NCBI RefSeq assembly: GCF_010091945.1 | Contig: NZ_WVIE01000009.1 | Span: 124,001 to 188,000 of the forward strand | DNA: 64,000 bases | Direction: 5' to 3' | From: Myxacorys almedinensis A | Lineage (GTDB): Bacteria > Cyanobacteriota > Cyanobacteriia > Leptolyngbyales > Leptolyngbyaceae | Shown here: positions 29,452 to 37,581 of the stretch, one piece after another | Layout of the letters: each line of letters begins with the position of its first letter | Position numbering within the stretch: the stretch's first letter is position 1 | Translations under genes and position numbers: made by a program | Notes under the pieces: model-generated | Told to the model about the DNA's origin: nothing | Database searches by the model: none | The model's input: only the letters and a program-made list of their open reading frames with translations

Positions 29452-31835
29452 TGATTAGACTGTTGCCATACTTGGACAAACACCTGAGCAATTTTAGACA
29501 TTTCTTCACGAGTCAGCCCAGAGTCATCTAGCTGCCCTTCTTTCCAACGCGCCGCCAAAATTTTATTGAGCATATTCAAGGCATCGTCGGGAGTGGCTTC
29601 TTTGAGCGATCGCAGGGCGGCTTCTGCCGAATCTGCCAACATCACTAGCGCCGTTTCTCGCGATTGAGGCGAAGGTCCTTCGTAGCGAAAGTCTGCCTCG
29701 TTCACCCGAATTGTGGGATCGGCTTTTGCCCATTCTTGAGCCTGGTGGTAGAAATAAGCGATCGCCATCGTGCCTTGATGCTCTGGAATAAACGCCTGCA
29801 CCGCTTTGGGAAGCCGGGCTTTTCGCGCCATGACGATCCCTTCGGTAACATGCTTTCTGATAATGCAAGCACTTTGCCACGGGTCGTTGATCAGATCATG
29901 CTTGTTAGGACCCCCCATCTGATTTTCGATGAAGCTGAGCGGATCGTGCATCTTACCAATGTCGTGATAGAGCGTTCCTGCTCGCACCAGTTCGACATGG
30001 CAGCCAAGGTCGCGGGCAGCCGCCTCAGCCAGATTTGCCACAAATAACGTGTGTTGAAACGTACCAGGCGTCTCGGCGGCGAGGCGTTTAAGCAAGGGGC
30101 GATTTGGGTTGGATAACTCGACAAGCCGAATAGTGGTGACTACATCAAACGCATGTTCTAGATAAGGGCTGATGCCACTGGCAACAATGCTCCACGCTAG
30201 CCCCAGCAGCGCATACAAAATCGCTTTGCCGATCAACCCGTACCACACCACGCCAGAAGCAGCCCCGATCACGAGATAGAGCATGCCCTGAATCAACCCG
30301 ATCGCCAACCCCAGCAGCGCCAATTCTTCGCGCGATCGCATGCGTCTGCCCAAAATCGCCGCGACCAACCCTCCGGCGGCACTTGGCAACCACTGGCTCA
30401 CGCTGATCGTCATTCCCATCGGAATCAGCCCACTGAGCAGACCCACGAGCGGAACCGCCAACACCGAGCCATAGAACGTACTCATCAACAGCCCGATCGC
30501 GGGTAGGTTGGTCGAAGGAAGACCCAGCATCACCATCACAGGCGTACTGAGGGTCATCAACCAAACCAGCCAATAGTCCCGATTTCGCAGCCCCTCCGGA
30601 TGAAAGCGTTGCTCAAGTTGCCAAAACACCACCACTGCCCCACCGACGAGAACCCCAAAGCCTACCAACCCTGCCCAATGAGTTTCTCGACGGCTCAACT
30701 GAAAATAATCGAGCAGCAAAAAATCTTGAGGGGTAATCGGCTGCCCCGCTTGAGCAATCACTTCGCCTCGGCGGACGCTGACCAGTTCTGGCGGAACATC
30801 TTGCGCCGCTTTCTCGGCTTGCAGGCGCGATCGCTCCTCGTCTTTGATCAAGTTTGGTTTCAGGGTGCTGAGGAGAAGTTTTGTGGCAATCTCGCGCGTT
30901 TCGGGCGGCGTCGCAATGTCTAAATTGAGCGCGATCGCTCTTTCCACCTGGCTCGATGGCAACCCAGGCGGAATGCCCTGCACCAACATTCGTTCACTCG
31001 TTTGCAGCACTTCACTTTGCATCTTTTGCCACATCGGTTCTGGAATGTCTAAAATGGAAAAGTCATACACTGGTTGGGTTGCCGGAGTTTGAAAGGCACT
31101 GAGTGTTGTGGCATACTGCTGTCGTGCCTGGGTAATTTGCTCTACAAGCTTTGAAAAGATTTGCGGGCGGGGGCGATGTAGCTGCAAGTCTACCATTGCG
31201 CCCCATTGCGACGGATCGCTGAGCGTGGTGGAGTCGTTTTGCTCAGACGATTGTTGAGCCGCTTCTAAAATCTGTTGCCATTCCCGCTCTTCGGCACGCC
31301 GCAAATATTTCTGAGTTGCCTCCGAGAGCAGCCGTGGATCGGCAAACGGAACCGTTCCCACTTGCTGCCGCAACCGTGCGCCCTTGACGAGCGCGGTTTG
31401 CACCTCTTGCCGGATGCGGTCTGTCGTGGTGGAATCGAGCATCCAAACTGCGATCGCAACTGTACGAGCCTTTTTTCGCTTTTCTTCTGTGGCGGGCTTG
31501 TCTTCTACCGTGGCGTCTACGGGCGCTTGAATCGTTTGGGGGGCAAGCTTGCCAACGCTAAGCTGAGGCTGGTTGTAAAAGCCGTGTCCTAAAGCACTGG
31601 TGAGGGATAAAGCAGCGAGAACCAGCGCCATTTGCCCTGCAAAGCCTTGACGGATTACTTGGGGAACACCATCTTTATGAGTTAACCGTTTGCGAAGCGT
31701 TTTGACTCGATTGATCGATGTGATAGAAACGAAAAAATATTGCAGATGATCAATCGAAACGGCGCGATGGAGATGCCAACCCCACTGAATGCACACCTGT
31801 TGAAGTCGCCGAGTCAATGACCGAAAGGATCGCAT
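29415..31835 (-). CDS. 7TM-HD family phosphohydrolase (PgpH-type, probable c-di-AMP phosphodiesterase)
   Basis: The 806-residue protein has a membrane helix near 65-83, a large extracytoplasmic 7TMR-HDED domain (about 90-390), seven membrane helices (about 395-575) and a cytoplasmic HD domain. The metal motif is GTLYHDIGKMHDP, preceded by PGTFQHTLFVANLAEAAA and followed by IRKHVTEGIVMAR and FIPEHQGT. PgpH relatives hydrolyse c-di-AMP, which regulates osmolyte and K+ balance and night survival in cyanobacteria. The first 60 residues are a basic extension longer than usual. Function is inferred from the family. Confidence 0.92.
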   Translation of the reverse strand: MRSFRSLTRRLQQVCIQWGWHLHRAVSIDHLQYFFVSITSINRVKTLRKRLTHKDGVPQVIRQGFAGQMALVLAALSLTSALGHGFYNQPQLSVGKLAPQTIQAPVDATVEDKPATEEKRKKARTVAIAVWMLDSTTTDRIRQEVQTALVKGARLRQQVGTVPFADPRLLSEATQKYLRRAEEREWQQILEAAQQSSEQNDSTTLSDPSQWGAMVDLQLHRPRPQIFSKLVEQITQARQQYATTLSAFQTPATQPVYDFSILDIPEPMWQKMQSEVLQTSERMLVQGIPPGLPSSQVERAIALNLDIATPPETREIATKLLLSTLKPNLIKDEERSRLQAEKAAQDVPPELVSVRRGEVIAQAGQPITPQDFLLLDYFQLSRRETHWAGLVGFGVLVGGAVVVFWQLEQRFHPEGLRNRDYWLVWLMTLSTPVMVMLGLPSTNLPAIGLLMSTFYGSVLAVPLVGLLSGLIPMGMTISVSQWLPSAAGGLVAAILGRRMRSREELALLGLAIGLIQGMLYLVIGAASGVVWYGLIGKAILYALLGLAWSIVASGISPYLEHAFDVVTTIRLVELSNPNRPLLKRLAAETPGTFQHTLFVANLAEAAARDLGCHVELVRAGTLYHDIGKMHDPLSFIENQMGGPNKHDLINDPWQSACIIRKHVTEGIVMARKARLPKAVQAFIPEHQGTMAIAYFYHQAQEWAKADPTIRVNEADFRYEGPSPQSRETALVMLADSAEAALRSLKEATPDDALNMLNKILAARWKEGQLDDSGLTREEMSKIAQVFVQVWQQSNHQRIAYPKVGKS

Positions 31836-31972
31836 AATCGCAAACGTATCAGGTTAATAAACATCAGGGTGAACGGACGTTACTGCGCTAGAGCTAAGAC
31901 ACCGGAAATTGATCGACTCCTTTAGAGTATGTTTTGACTACTTATTTTTTGTTGTATTTTTTTGTTTTATAA

Positions 31973-32028
31973 GTAGAAAGGTAAGAGGTTTTTATAAGTA
32001 GAAAAGTAAGAGGTAGAAAGGTAAGAGG
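31973..32028. repeat. Three copies of a 16-base repeat
   Basis: GTAGAAAGGTAAGAGG occurs at 31973-31988 and 32013-32028, with a one-base variant at 31998-32013. The spacing is 25 then 15 bases. It lies in the promoter region of the 7TM-HD gene. Confidence 0.8.
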
Positions 32029-32092
32029 CTGATGCGATCGCTAAGTCAAATCTAACGGTGACGCCTTTAATGAAGACTCTTAGCTGTCAATC

Positions 32093-32119
32093 CTAGTTGA
32101 CAATTTCAAGGTTGACAGC
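32093..32119. repeat. Inverted repeat hairpin
   Basis: GCTGTCAA at 32093-32100 and TTGACAGC at 32112-32119 are perfect inverted copies. It may terminate transcription of the minus-strand gene ending at 32231, although no T-run is evident. Confidence 0.4.
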
Positions 32120-32230
32120 CCCAATCGCTCTGCTTTCAAGGACGGTGCGTAAGTTCTATTAAATACCACGCTTATCCGTATACTGCCATTCGTTTCATTA
32201 TAGAAATAGGGGCAAAAAATAATCCCGATT

Positions 32231-33136
32231 TCAAGCCCTGCGGATCGGGCGGTTGTGCATCGCGCGAGGGGCAGCAACGAATAGCAGAGACTCAGAGCAA
32301 GCGAGGTCATGAACTCCTGACCACTGAGCAAAAAGCTGAGTTGCAAGACGGAGCATGGTTTCTAGCGTCTCATCCGCCATTTGGAGCCGCCACTCAATGG
32401 GAATGGCGATCGTAGCGTTGTGTGCCCCCGATAGCGCCCCCGTGAGGGAACAGACTAGCGAGGGCTGGTAACCTGCCTGTGCTGCGCGCAATAGCGAAAG
32501 TCGGAAATCTCCAACCGTGCTTAAAAAACAATAAAGCGCGATCGCAATGCACGCTTCTGCCGAGGGTGCAGATTCATCGCAGTGAGCCACAATTGATCGT
32601 ACCGCCTCTTCCAACCCAATGGGCTGCGCCAACAGAGTTTGAACGTGCTGAAGCCTATTTTTTGGAGCAAATTGCAGCATCGGTAAGGTCTCAAACCTGC
32701 TTGCTATCAGGGTTTGGGGAATACAGGTCGGCACGTCTAGCGTTTCTAGAAGTGCTTGAGAAAGGGGATGAGCGATCGCCAAGAGATCCGGTGGAGAAAC
32801 CTCAGCCGTCTGCCAAACCTCTAGCACGTCTTGAATATTTTGTCGAAGTTTCCGGGGGTCTTCATGAAAGAACAGAAAAACGGGGAGGAGTGCGATCGCG
32901 GCTTCGGCAGTATTGAGGGGCAGTTGAAAGACTGGATCAGATGGGTTTTCGAGGCGGTTGGGCGTGATCAAAGACTCGGCATAAAACTGAGTCACTGGCA
33001 GCAGCGACCCCCCAAAACCTGATGAGCCAAGTTGACCACTCGATGAACCCATGGGCAAACTTTGCTGCCCGATCATTTCTCCGATCGCGGCACCCAGCAG
33101 CGTTGCCTGAAACCGATTGAGAAGCCCATACTGCAT
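32231..33136 (-). CDS. ADP-ribosylglycohydrolase-fold protein with degenerate metal ligands
   Basis: The 301-residue helical protein has the DraG-fold layout: an opening LLGAAIGEMIG where active enzymes have GxxxGDAxG, and a late GALSGAHNATIAIPIEW matching the family's GALaGAxyGxxaIP region. The Asp residues that bind Mg in the first motif are replaced (GD to GE) and the usual DDT motif is not visible, so hydrolase activity is doubtful. It lies upstream of the 7TM-HD phosphohydrolase gene on the same strand, 395 bases away. Function unknown. Confidence 0.7.
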   Translation of the reverse strand: MQYGLLNRFQATLLGAAIGEMIGQQSLPMGSSSGQLGSSGFGGSLLPVTQFYAESLITPNRLENPSDPVFQLPLNTAEAAIALLPVFLFFHEDPRKLRQNIQDVLEVWQTAEVSPPDLLAIAHPLSQALLETLDVPTCIPQTLIASRFETLPMLQFAPKNRLQHVQTLLAQPIGLEEAVRSIVAHCDESAPSAEACIAIALYCFLSTVGDFRLSLLRAAQAGYQPSLVCSLTGALSGAHNATIAIPIEWRLQMADETLETMLRLATQLFAQWSGVHDLACSESLLFVAAPRAMHNRPIRRA

Positions 33137-33495
33137 GATTGAAGCACTCTAGAATTTGGTGTAGTTCAATCTTCGCTGATCTGTAGGAATTTCGCAGCCT
33201 CGGTTGCAGATCGTAAAACAGGACTAATGCCTTTCGATCGATTGCCTATCCTCCGAGCTTAGGGCTGGGAGCATTTAGACGATGAGTACGTCAGTCTAAA
33301 CCAGGCTGATGCATTGGCAACTCAACAGGCAACTCAAAAAAAGACTTTCCAGCAAAACTCTCAACATGTAGTAGAATTTTTCTAATTTATTAGAGCCAAT
33401 GCGCTACATTTGGAATTTACCTCTATAATTGGGGCGAACAATTTCCAACCATACGCTCGTTTTTCCACGTCTTCCCACTGGCTGAGGTTAAATAG
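33137..33495. other. Divergent promoter region, no gene
   Basis: 360 bases between the ADP-ribosylglycohydrolase-like gene and the peptidoglycan-binding gene. A/T-rich stretch TAGAATTTTTCTAATTTATTAGA at 33372-33394 has local dyad symmetry. Nothing else recognised. Confidence 0.4.
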
Positions 33496-34140
33496 ATGGA
33501 ATTTCCGCGAAAGCTAACCGCAATTTTTGTAGCCCGACTCATGCACACCACGGCAAAACAGGCACATTGGCAACGTTACAGCCTCCTAGTAGGGGTGCTC
33601 ATTGCCAGTTGTTTAGTGCCAACCGCCGCGCTAAGCCAAATTGGAGGCGTCACGCGATCGCTCCTCAGAGAGGGCAGCCAAGGGGCAGAAGTGACCGAAT
33701 TGCAGTCTACCTTGACATTGCTCGGATTTTTTAACGGGGCTGTAGACGGCGTATTTGGCAACAACACAGCAGAAGCAGTGACTCGGTTTCAGCAGGCGGC
33801 CGGCGTCGAGCAAGATGGCATTGTCGGGCAAGCAACCTGGAACAGATTATTTCCGCCCACCTCTATCAGCGCTACTCTTCCCGCTCCCAGCCAGCCTTCT
33901 ACGCCTTCAGCCCCGGCTAATCCTGCTCCTACGCCTTATCCAATTTTAAGAAGAGGAGCGAGAGGAGCGGCAGTCATTGGTTTGCAGTCGAGGCTAAGAG
34001 CGATCGGAGTCTTTAGCGGCGAAGTAGATGGAGTCTTTGGTGATGAGACCCTGGCAGGGGTAGAAGAGGCTCAGCGACAGTTGAACCTAGAGCCAGATGG
34101 AATCGTGGGTCCTTCAACCTGGGAGGCGCTGCTTCGTTAG
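33496..34140 (+). CDS. Exported protein with two peptidoglycan-binding domains
   Basis: The 214-residue product has a long basic N-region and a hydrophobic segment YSLLVGVLIASCLVPTAALS (about 28-48) ending in a signal-peptidase-like site. Two PG_binding_1 domains follow: LLREGSQGAEVTELQ to DGIVGQATWNRLF (about 58-115) and LRRGARGAAVIGLQ to DGIVGPSTWEALL (about 152-213), joined by a Pro/Ala/Ser linker. No catalytic domain is present, so it likely anchors to or signals from the cell wall. An internal ATG at residue 16 is an alternative start. Confidence 0.88.
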   Translation: MEFPRKLTAIFVARLMHTTAKQAHWQRYSLLVGVLIASCLVPTAALSQIGGVTRSLLREGSQGAEVTELQSTLTLLGFFNGAVDGVFGNNTAEAVTRFQQAAGVEQDGIVGQATWNRLFPPTSISATLPAPSQPSTPSAPANPAPTPYPILRRGARGAAVIGLQSRLRAIGVFSGEVDGVFGDETLAGVEEAQRQLNLEPDGIVGPSTWEALLR

Positions 34141-34691
34141 AAGTTCAACTAGCTTTAGAAGATGATTGCGACGGGTGAACAGATATTAACTTTGGTGAAA
34201 TAGGCGCGATCGCAGCGGTAGCGAATGCTAATTTAAATGCAGGCACACAGGAAGCCAACTTGCTTCTCAAAAAGTTTTTAGATTAAAGCTTGTGCCTCCT
34301 GCTTTAATCGCGATCGCAACAGTTAATTCCAGTCGCAACAACCTCATCATTTTTAGCTTCCGGTATCTCTCCACTTACCCTTCACATTCCGCTCCCTTGA
34401 GACGAGAGAACGCCAAGCTAATAGCACAGCCTGAATCGGCTGAGAGGCGGCTGCAAGTAATTTGGTGTGATGCCCAGTAAACCCTACTTAGTTTTTTGAT
34501 TGAACACGATTGATCAAACCAGCTACAATCCAACAAAACTACTGTTCTGAGGGTTCGCCACATTGGTCGAACCCTTCAATATTTTATAGAAAGATTTTAT
34601 CGAAAGCCAGGCTGATTGACTCATCCTCTAAAAGCACCCCACCCGATCGCTTTCCCGCAGAAAAAGATTAGCGATCGTGAGCGCCCAGATT
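34141..34691. other. 550-base spacer, no supported gene
   Basis: Short frames on both strands lack conservation signs. It contains a terminator-like hairpin at 34550-34575 and HIP1-type sites. Confidence 0.45.
34550..34575 (+). terminator. Hairpin, possible terminator
   Basis: AGGGTTCG and CGAACCCT pair over a ten-base loop, followed on the plus strand by TCAATATTTTATAG. The T-run is poor and the nearest plus-strand gene ends 410 bases upstream, so the role is unsure. Confidence 0.35.
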
Positions 34692-35786
34692 TTACCGACA
34701 GCGAACGGCTGCAAGATTGCTGTAGAGATGAAACGCTGAGTTCCAAAGGCTAGATTCTTGCCCAAACATATGGATATTAGAGGGTAGTTTTTGCAGCAGC
34801 ACTGGAAAATCAATGACGGTTTCTGCAAAACTTGTAAACTCTGACCAAACCGGTTTATTGGGCAGTAAATCGTTAAGAAACGAGGTCAAGCTATTCCAAT
34901 GCAAACGATTGACGAACTGATCTAGCTCAATGACATCTTTACCTAGTGCTGCAAACTCGATGCCTTGATCAAACCTGTATTTCCAATCGCAAAGCCGCAA
35001 AATGCACCGTCTTCCAGGTAAATGCAAATCACAAATGCGGGCAAAATCCTGAGTTTGTTCTTTGCGCTGGCGCTCAATGCCTTTACGGGGCGAAATATCC
35101 ACCACTCGCTCATACACGGGTAGCATTCCCTCTACTCGTTGGCTGACTTCTGCCCACGCAAATTTGAGCATTCCTAGCTGCCCCTGTTCGTTTTCACAAA
35201 CGGCGAGCGCATCAGGTTCATAGTCTTGAAAGTGATGCACCTGAAAGACAGAAAAGGTTTGAACGTCAGTTACACTTGCCCAAAAGCTAGGGATGTTGGC
35301 GGCTTGAAGCTGCTGCCCATATAGCCTCAGTTCGCCGATCGCACCAATTCGATAAAGCTTCCATCCTTTGTTGGGCAATTGCAGCCGAGCCGTGTAGGGG
35401 TCGATCTTCATGATTTGGGCAAATGCTTGAGCCGCCGTTGGTTTAGCCGCAGATGCCATTGTTTCAAGGATCAACATGCCTAGCTCGGCATCTTGCGGAT
35501 CAGCAGTTGCCTGAGCGATCGCGGCTTGATGTTTCGCTTGCTCTAATGCATCAATTTGCCCAAGTGCCTGCCGCGCCTGAACCACAACTTTAGGATTGAG
35601 GGCTTCTCGCAAAATTTGCTGATAGAGCTTTCTCGCGTTTTCCCAGTCTCCAGAGGCTTCGGACAATTTACCTCGATAAAAGTGCCCCCACGGGTTTTGA
35701 GGAGAGTCTTTGAGAAAGGCTTTTAGCAGGGAAGCAGCCGTTTTGTAGTCTTGACGATCGAAGGCAGCAGCGAGTTGATCGAGCAT
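34692..35786 (-). CDS. TPR-containing cyanobacterial protein
   Basis: With the ATG at 35786 the product is 364 residues; a TTG 17 codons upstream is possible but adds only low-complexity sequence. The first 100 residues hold two TPR-like units (LAAAFDRQDYKTAASLLKAF and GDWENARKLYQQILREA). A conserved-looking middle follows (MKIDPYTARLQLPNKGWKLYRIG). The C-terminal half has no recognised motif, including CILRLCDWKYRFDQ. No signal peptide or membrane helix. The gene is upstream of nothing obvious; rsmE lies 94 bases further upstream on the same strand. Confidence 0.7.
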   Translation of the reverse strand: MLDQLAAAFDRQDYKTAASLLKAFLKDSPQNPWGHFYRGKLSEASGDWENARKLYQQILREALNPKVVVQARQALGQIDALEQAKHQAAIAQATADPQDAELGMLILETMASAAKPTAAQAFAQIMKIDPYTARLQLPNKGWKLYRIGAIGELRLYGQQLQAANIPSFWASVTDVQTFSVFQVHHFQDYEPDALAVCENEQGQLGMLKFAWAEVSQRVEGMLPVYERVVDISPRKGIERQRKEQTQDFARICDLHLPGRRCILRLCDWKYRFDQGIEFAALGKDVIELDQFVNRLHWNSLTSFLNDLLPNKPVWSEFTSFAETVIDFPVLLQKLPSNIHMFGQESSLWNSAFHLYSNLAAVRCR

Positions 35787-35879
35787 AGGAAGAAGGGAGG
35801 AAAAGGGAAACGGCGAAGGGATGCGTTGGAAGCCCAAGTTTTCCCTATCGCTTCAAGATTTCCCAAAAAGCCCCCTCGG

Positions 35880-36593
35880 CTATGTCATCTCGCGGGATTC
35901 TTGCGCTCCAGCGAGGAGTGCCATGGCAGCAATAGGCGCGGTTACGGCTCGCAGAATGCGACGACCCAAAGAAACGGGCTGGTATTGAGATGCGATCGCA
36001 CGATCAATTTCTGCATCTGTCCATCCGCCTTCACACCCGATCGCAACACACACAGACGGAGCCACCAACCGACAGGTTAACAAATGAGGCGACGCTCCCC
36101 TGGCAGCACAAATCAAGCGTTGCTTGGCGTCAATCGTCTGTAGGGCAGTAGAGAACGAGAGCGGATCGAGGATGGCGGGGACACACTGCCGCTCAGATTG
36201 TTCGGCGGCTTCTTGAGCGATGCGCCGCCAGCGTTCTAGCTTGTTGGGGCTAGGATTTAGCAGCGTGCGATCGCTGATGATCGGCACAACACAGGCAACG
36301 CCTAATTCGGTCAGGGGGCGAATGACATCATCAAATCCGGTTTTAGGCAATGCCAGCATCAATGTTACAGCGATCGGTAATTCGGATTGAAAAATGATCG
36401 GTTCGATTAAAGCCGCGTGATCGGGTTGCAATTCGGCTAACCAACTGTTGCCTTGACCATCCATAGCAATGAAGCGATCGCCAGATTTTAGCCTCAATAC
36501 ACGATAAAGATAATGCTGCTGTTCAGGTTTGAGAATGACGATCGAAGCTTGTTTTTGCGAGGCTGAAATTACTAAGCGCTGTAGCTGAGCCAT
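35880..36593 (-). CDS. rsmE: 16S rRNA (uracil1498-N3)-methyltransferase
   Basis: RsmE methylates U1498 of 16S rRNA using SAM. The 237-residue SPOUT protein has the N-terminal PUA-like region (HYLYRVLRLKSGDRFIAMDGQG) and the trefoil-knot motifs VCVAIGCEGGWTDAEI (usual GPEGG here GCEGG) and VSLGRRILRAVTAPIAAMALL (usual LGxRILRxETA, here AVTA). Two typical positions are changed (Pro to Cys, Glu to Val), unusual but compatible with the fold. It begins 15 bases after the PIN gene stop on the same strand. Confidence 0.92.
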   Translation of the reverse strand: MAQLQRLVISASQKQASIVILKPEQQHYLYRVLRLKSGDRFIAMDGQGNSWLAELQPDHAALIEPIIFQSELPIAVTLMLALPKTGFDDVIRPLTELGVACVVPIISDRTLLNPSPNKLERWRRIAQEAAEQSERQCVPAILDPLSFSTALQTIDAKQRLICAARGASPHLLTCRLVAPSVCVAIGCEGGWTDAEIDRAIASQYQPVSLGRRILRAVTAPIAAMALLAGAQESREMT

Positions 36594-36608
36594 TTGTATA
36601 GGTTCAAA

Positions 36609-37109
36609 TCAGTTCCATCCAAACGTCCGAATATTATTAAAGTTAATCACGTCGATTTGTTTATTTTGAAGATAACTTGCTAGCCGTAAGTCATCTGTTA
36701 GCACTAGATATCTATTCTGCGCTAACTGCAAAATGCTACTGTCTGTTAGCCCAAACTTTGCAAATTTTTCTGAACGGACTAGTTCACTACTCGCAATGTA
36801 AAACTCGTCTAAAACTTCTAGATGCTGTGCAAAAACTCCGTAGCATTGAGAGCGTTCTGGTTCTCCAAGTTGATTCACCAAACTATTAACTTCAGTCAGG
36901 ATATTTGGGGTAGTAACTCTCGTTTGAAAGTACTCTAAAATTTGCAACAAAAGGTCAAAGTCTTCTGGCAAAAACTTCTCAGTGCGGTTAAATCTTGATA
37001 TTCGTTCCCGATTAACGTTGCCAACAAAGTAGAGAAGTAAAATATTTGTATCAACAAGAATTCCTTTCTGACGATATCGAGCAAAAAGGGCTTGGATCTC
37101 ACCAATCAT
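36609..37109 (-). CDS. PIN-domain protein (VapC-like putative ribonuclease)
   Basis: The 166-residue protein shows the PIN acidic pattern: first Asp in ILVDTNILLLYF near 17-28, Glu in ILTEVNSLV, Asp in GLTDSSILQLA and late Asp in LVLTDDLRLASYL. Such proteins are metal-dependent RNases, often toxins. It overlaps the upstream small gene by four bases (ATGA), typical of translational coupling in toxin-antitoxin pairs. It is longer than most VapC toxins (about 130), with an insert of 20-30 residues before the second acidic motif. Toxicity is unproven. Confidence 0.82.
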   Translation of the reverse strand: MIGEIQALFARYRQKGILVDTNILLLYFVGNVNRERISRFNRTEKFLPEDFDLLLQILEYFQTRVTTPNILTEVNSLVNQLGEPERSQCYGVFAQHLEVLDEFYIASSELVRSEKFAKFGLTDSSILQLAQNRYLVLTDDLRLASYLQNKQIDVINFNNIRTFGWN

Positions 37110-37405
37110 ACTTTTCTGATATTCATTGCTTCTACTTCACCCGTTTCTGAATTAACTTTAAACACTTTGTACTCTCGCCGATATCTTGTAGGGTTACTGA
37201 TTCCGCTACCCAATCCCAACGTAGGCACTACTTCTTTAGTATTGACATCATATCCAAGCGTGATTGACCAAGCATTCTTATCGTCTGACAATTCAGCTTC
37301 TTCAAGCCTTAAATCTTGCATGGAAGAGTTGCCTACTAAATCTTGCACGTATCTTAGATACTCAATAGCGGAATTTGTAGCGGCTCTAACGTCAATAGTT
37401 GGCAT
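37106..37405 (-). CDS. Small partner of the PIN protein, possible antitoxin
   Basis: The 99-residue protein opens MPTIDVRAATNSAIEYLRYV, has an acidic helix (LRLEEAELSDDKNAW) and a beta-rich C-terminus (YRREYKVFKVNSETGEV). No DNA-binding motif of the common VapB families is visible. Its last four bases overlap the PIN start, so the pair is almost certainly an operon. An antitoxin role is inference from the arrangement. Confidence 0.65.
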   Translation of the reverse strand: MPTIDVRAATNSAIEYLRYVQDLVGNSSMQDLRLEEAELSDDKNAWSITLGYDVNTKEVVPTLGLGSGISNPTRYRREYKVFKVNSETGEVEAMNIRKV

Positions 37406-37520
37406 AGCTGAAACATCTCGCTTCTAGATTTAGACATTTGTTTTACTATGATAACTTGGTACTTTGGCTTGAATTAGCTATCCATTCGCTGAGTTTTCTC
37501 CTGATCGATAAAAACTAAAA

Positions 37521-37539
37521 AGGGCGGTGGTGACGCCCT
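37521..37539 (-). terminator. Rho-independent terminator of sir
   Basis: AGGGCG and CGCCCT flank a seven-base loop; on the minus strand TTTTTAGTTTTTATC follows. It is 42 bases after the sir stop. Confidence 0.85.
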
Positions 37540-37581
37540 CATTTACGCAGCAGAGAATGAAATTAGATCAGCGAACCGGAA

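Larger units (their letters stand above)
31836..32230. other. Spacer with tandem repeats upstream of the 7TM-HD gene
   Basis: About 400 bases between the 7TM-HD gene and the ADP-ribosylglycohydrolase-type gene. It contains a short tandem repeat (31973-32028) and an inverted repeat (32093-32119). No gene supported. Confidence 0.5.

Noticed and set aside
34375-34575. Possible tRNA-like GGTTCG element near 34551
   Set aside because: The GGTTCG belongs to a simple hairpin with CGAACC; no acceptor stem, anticodon arm or CCA context is visible.
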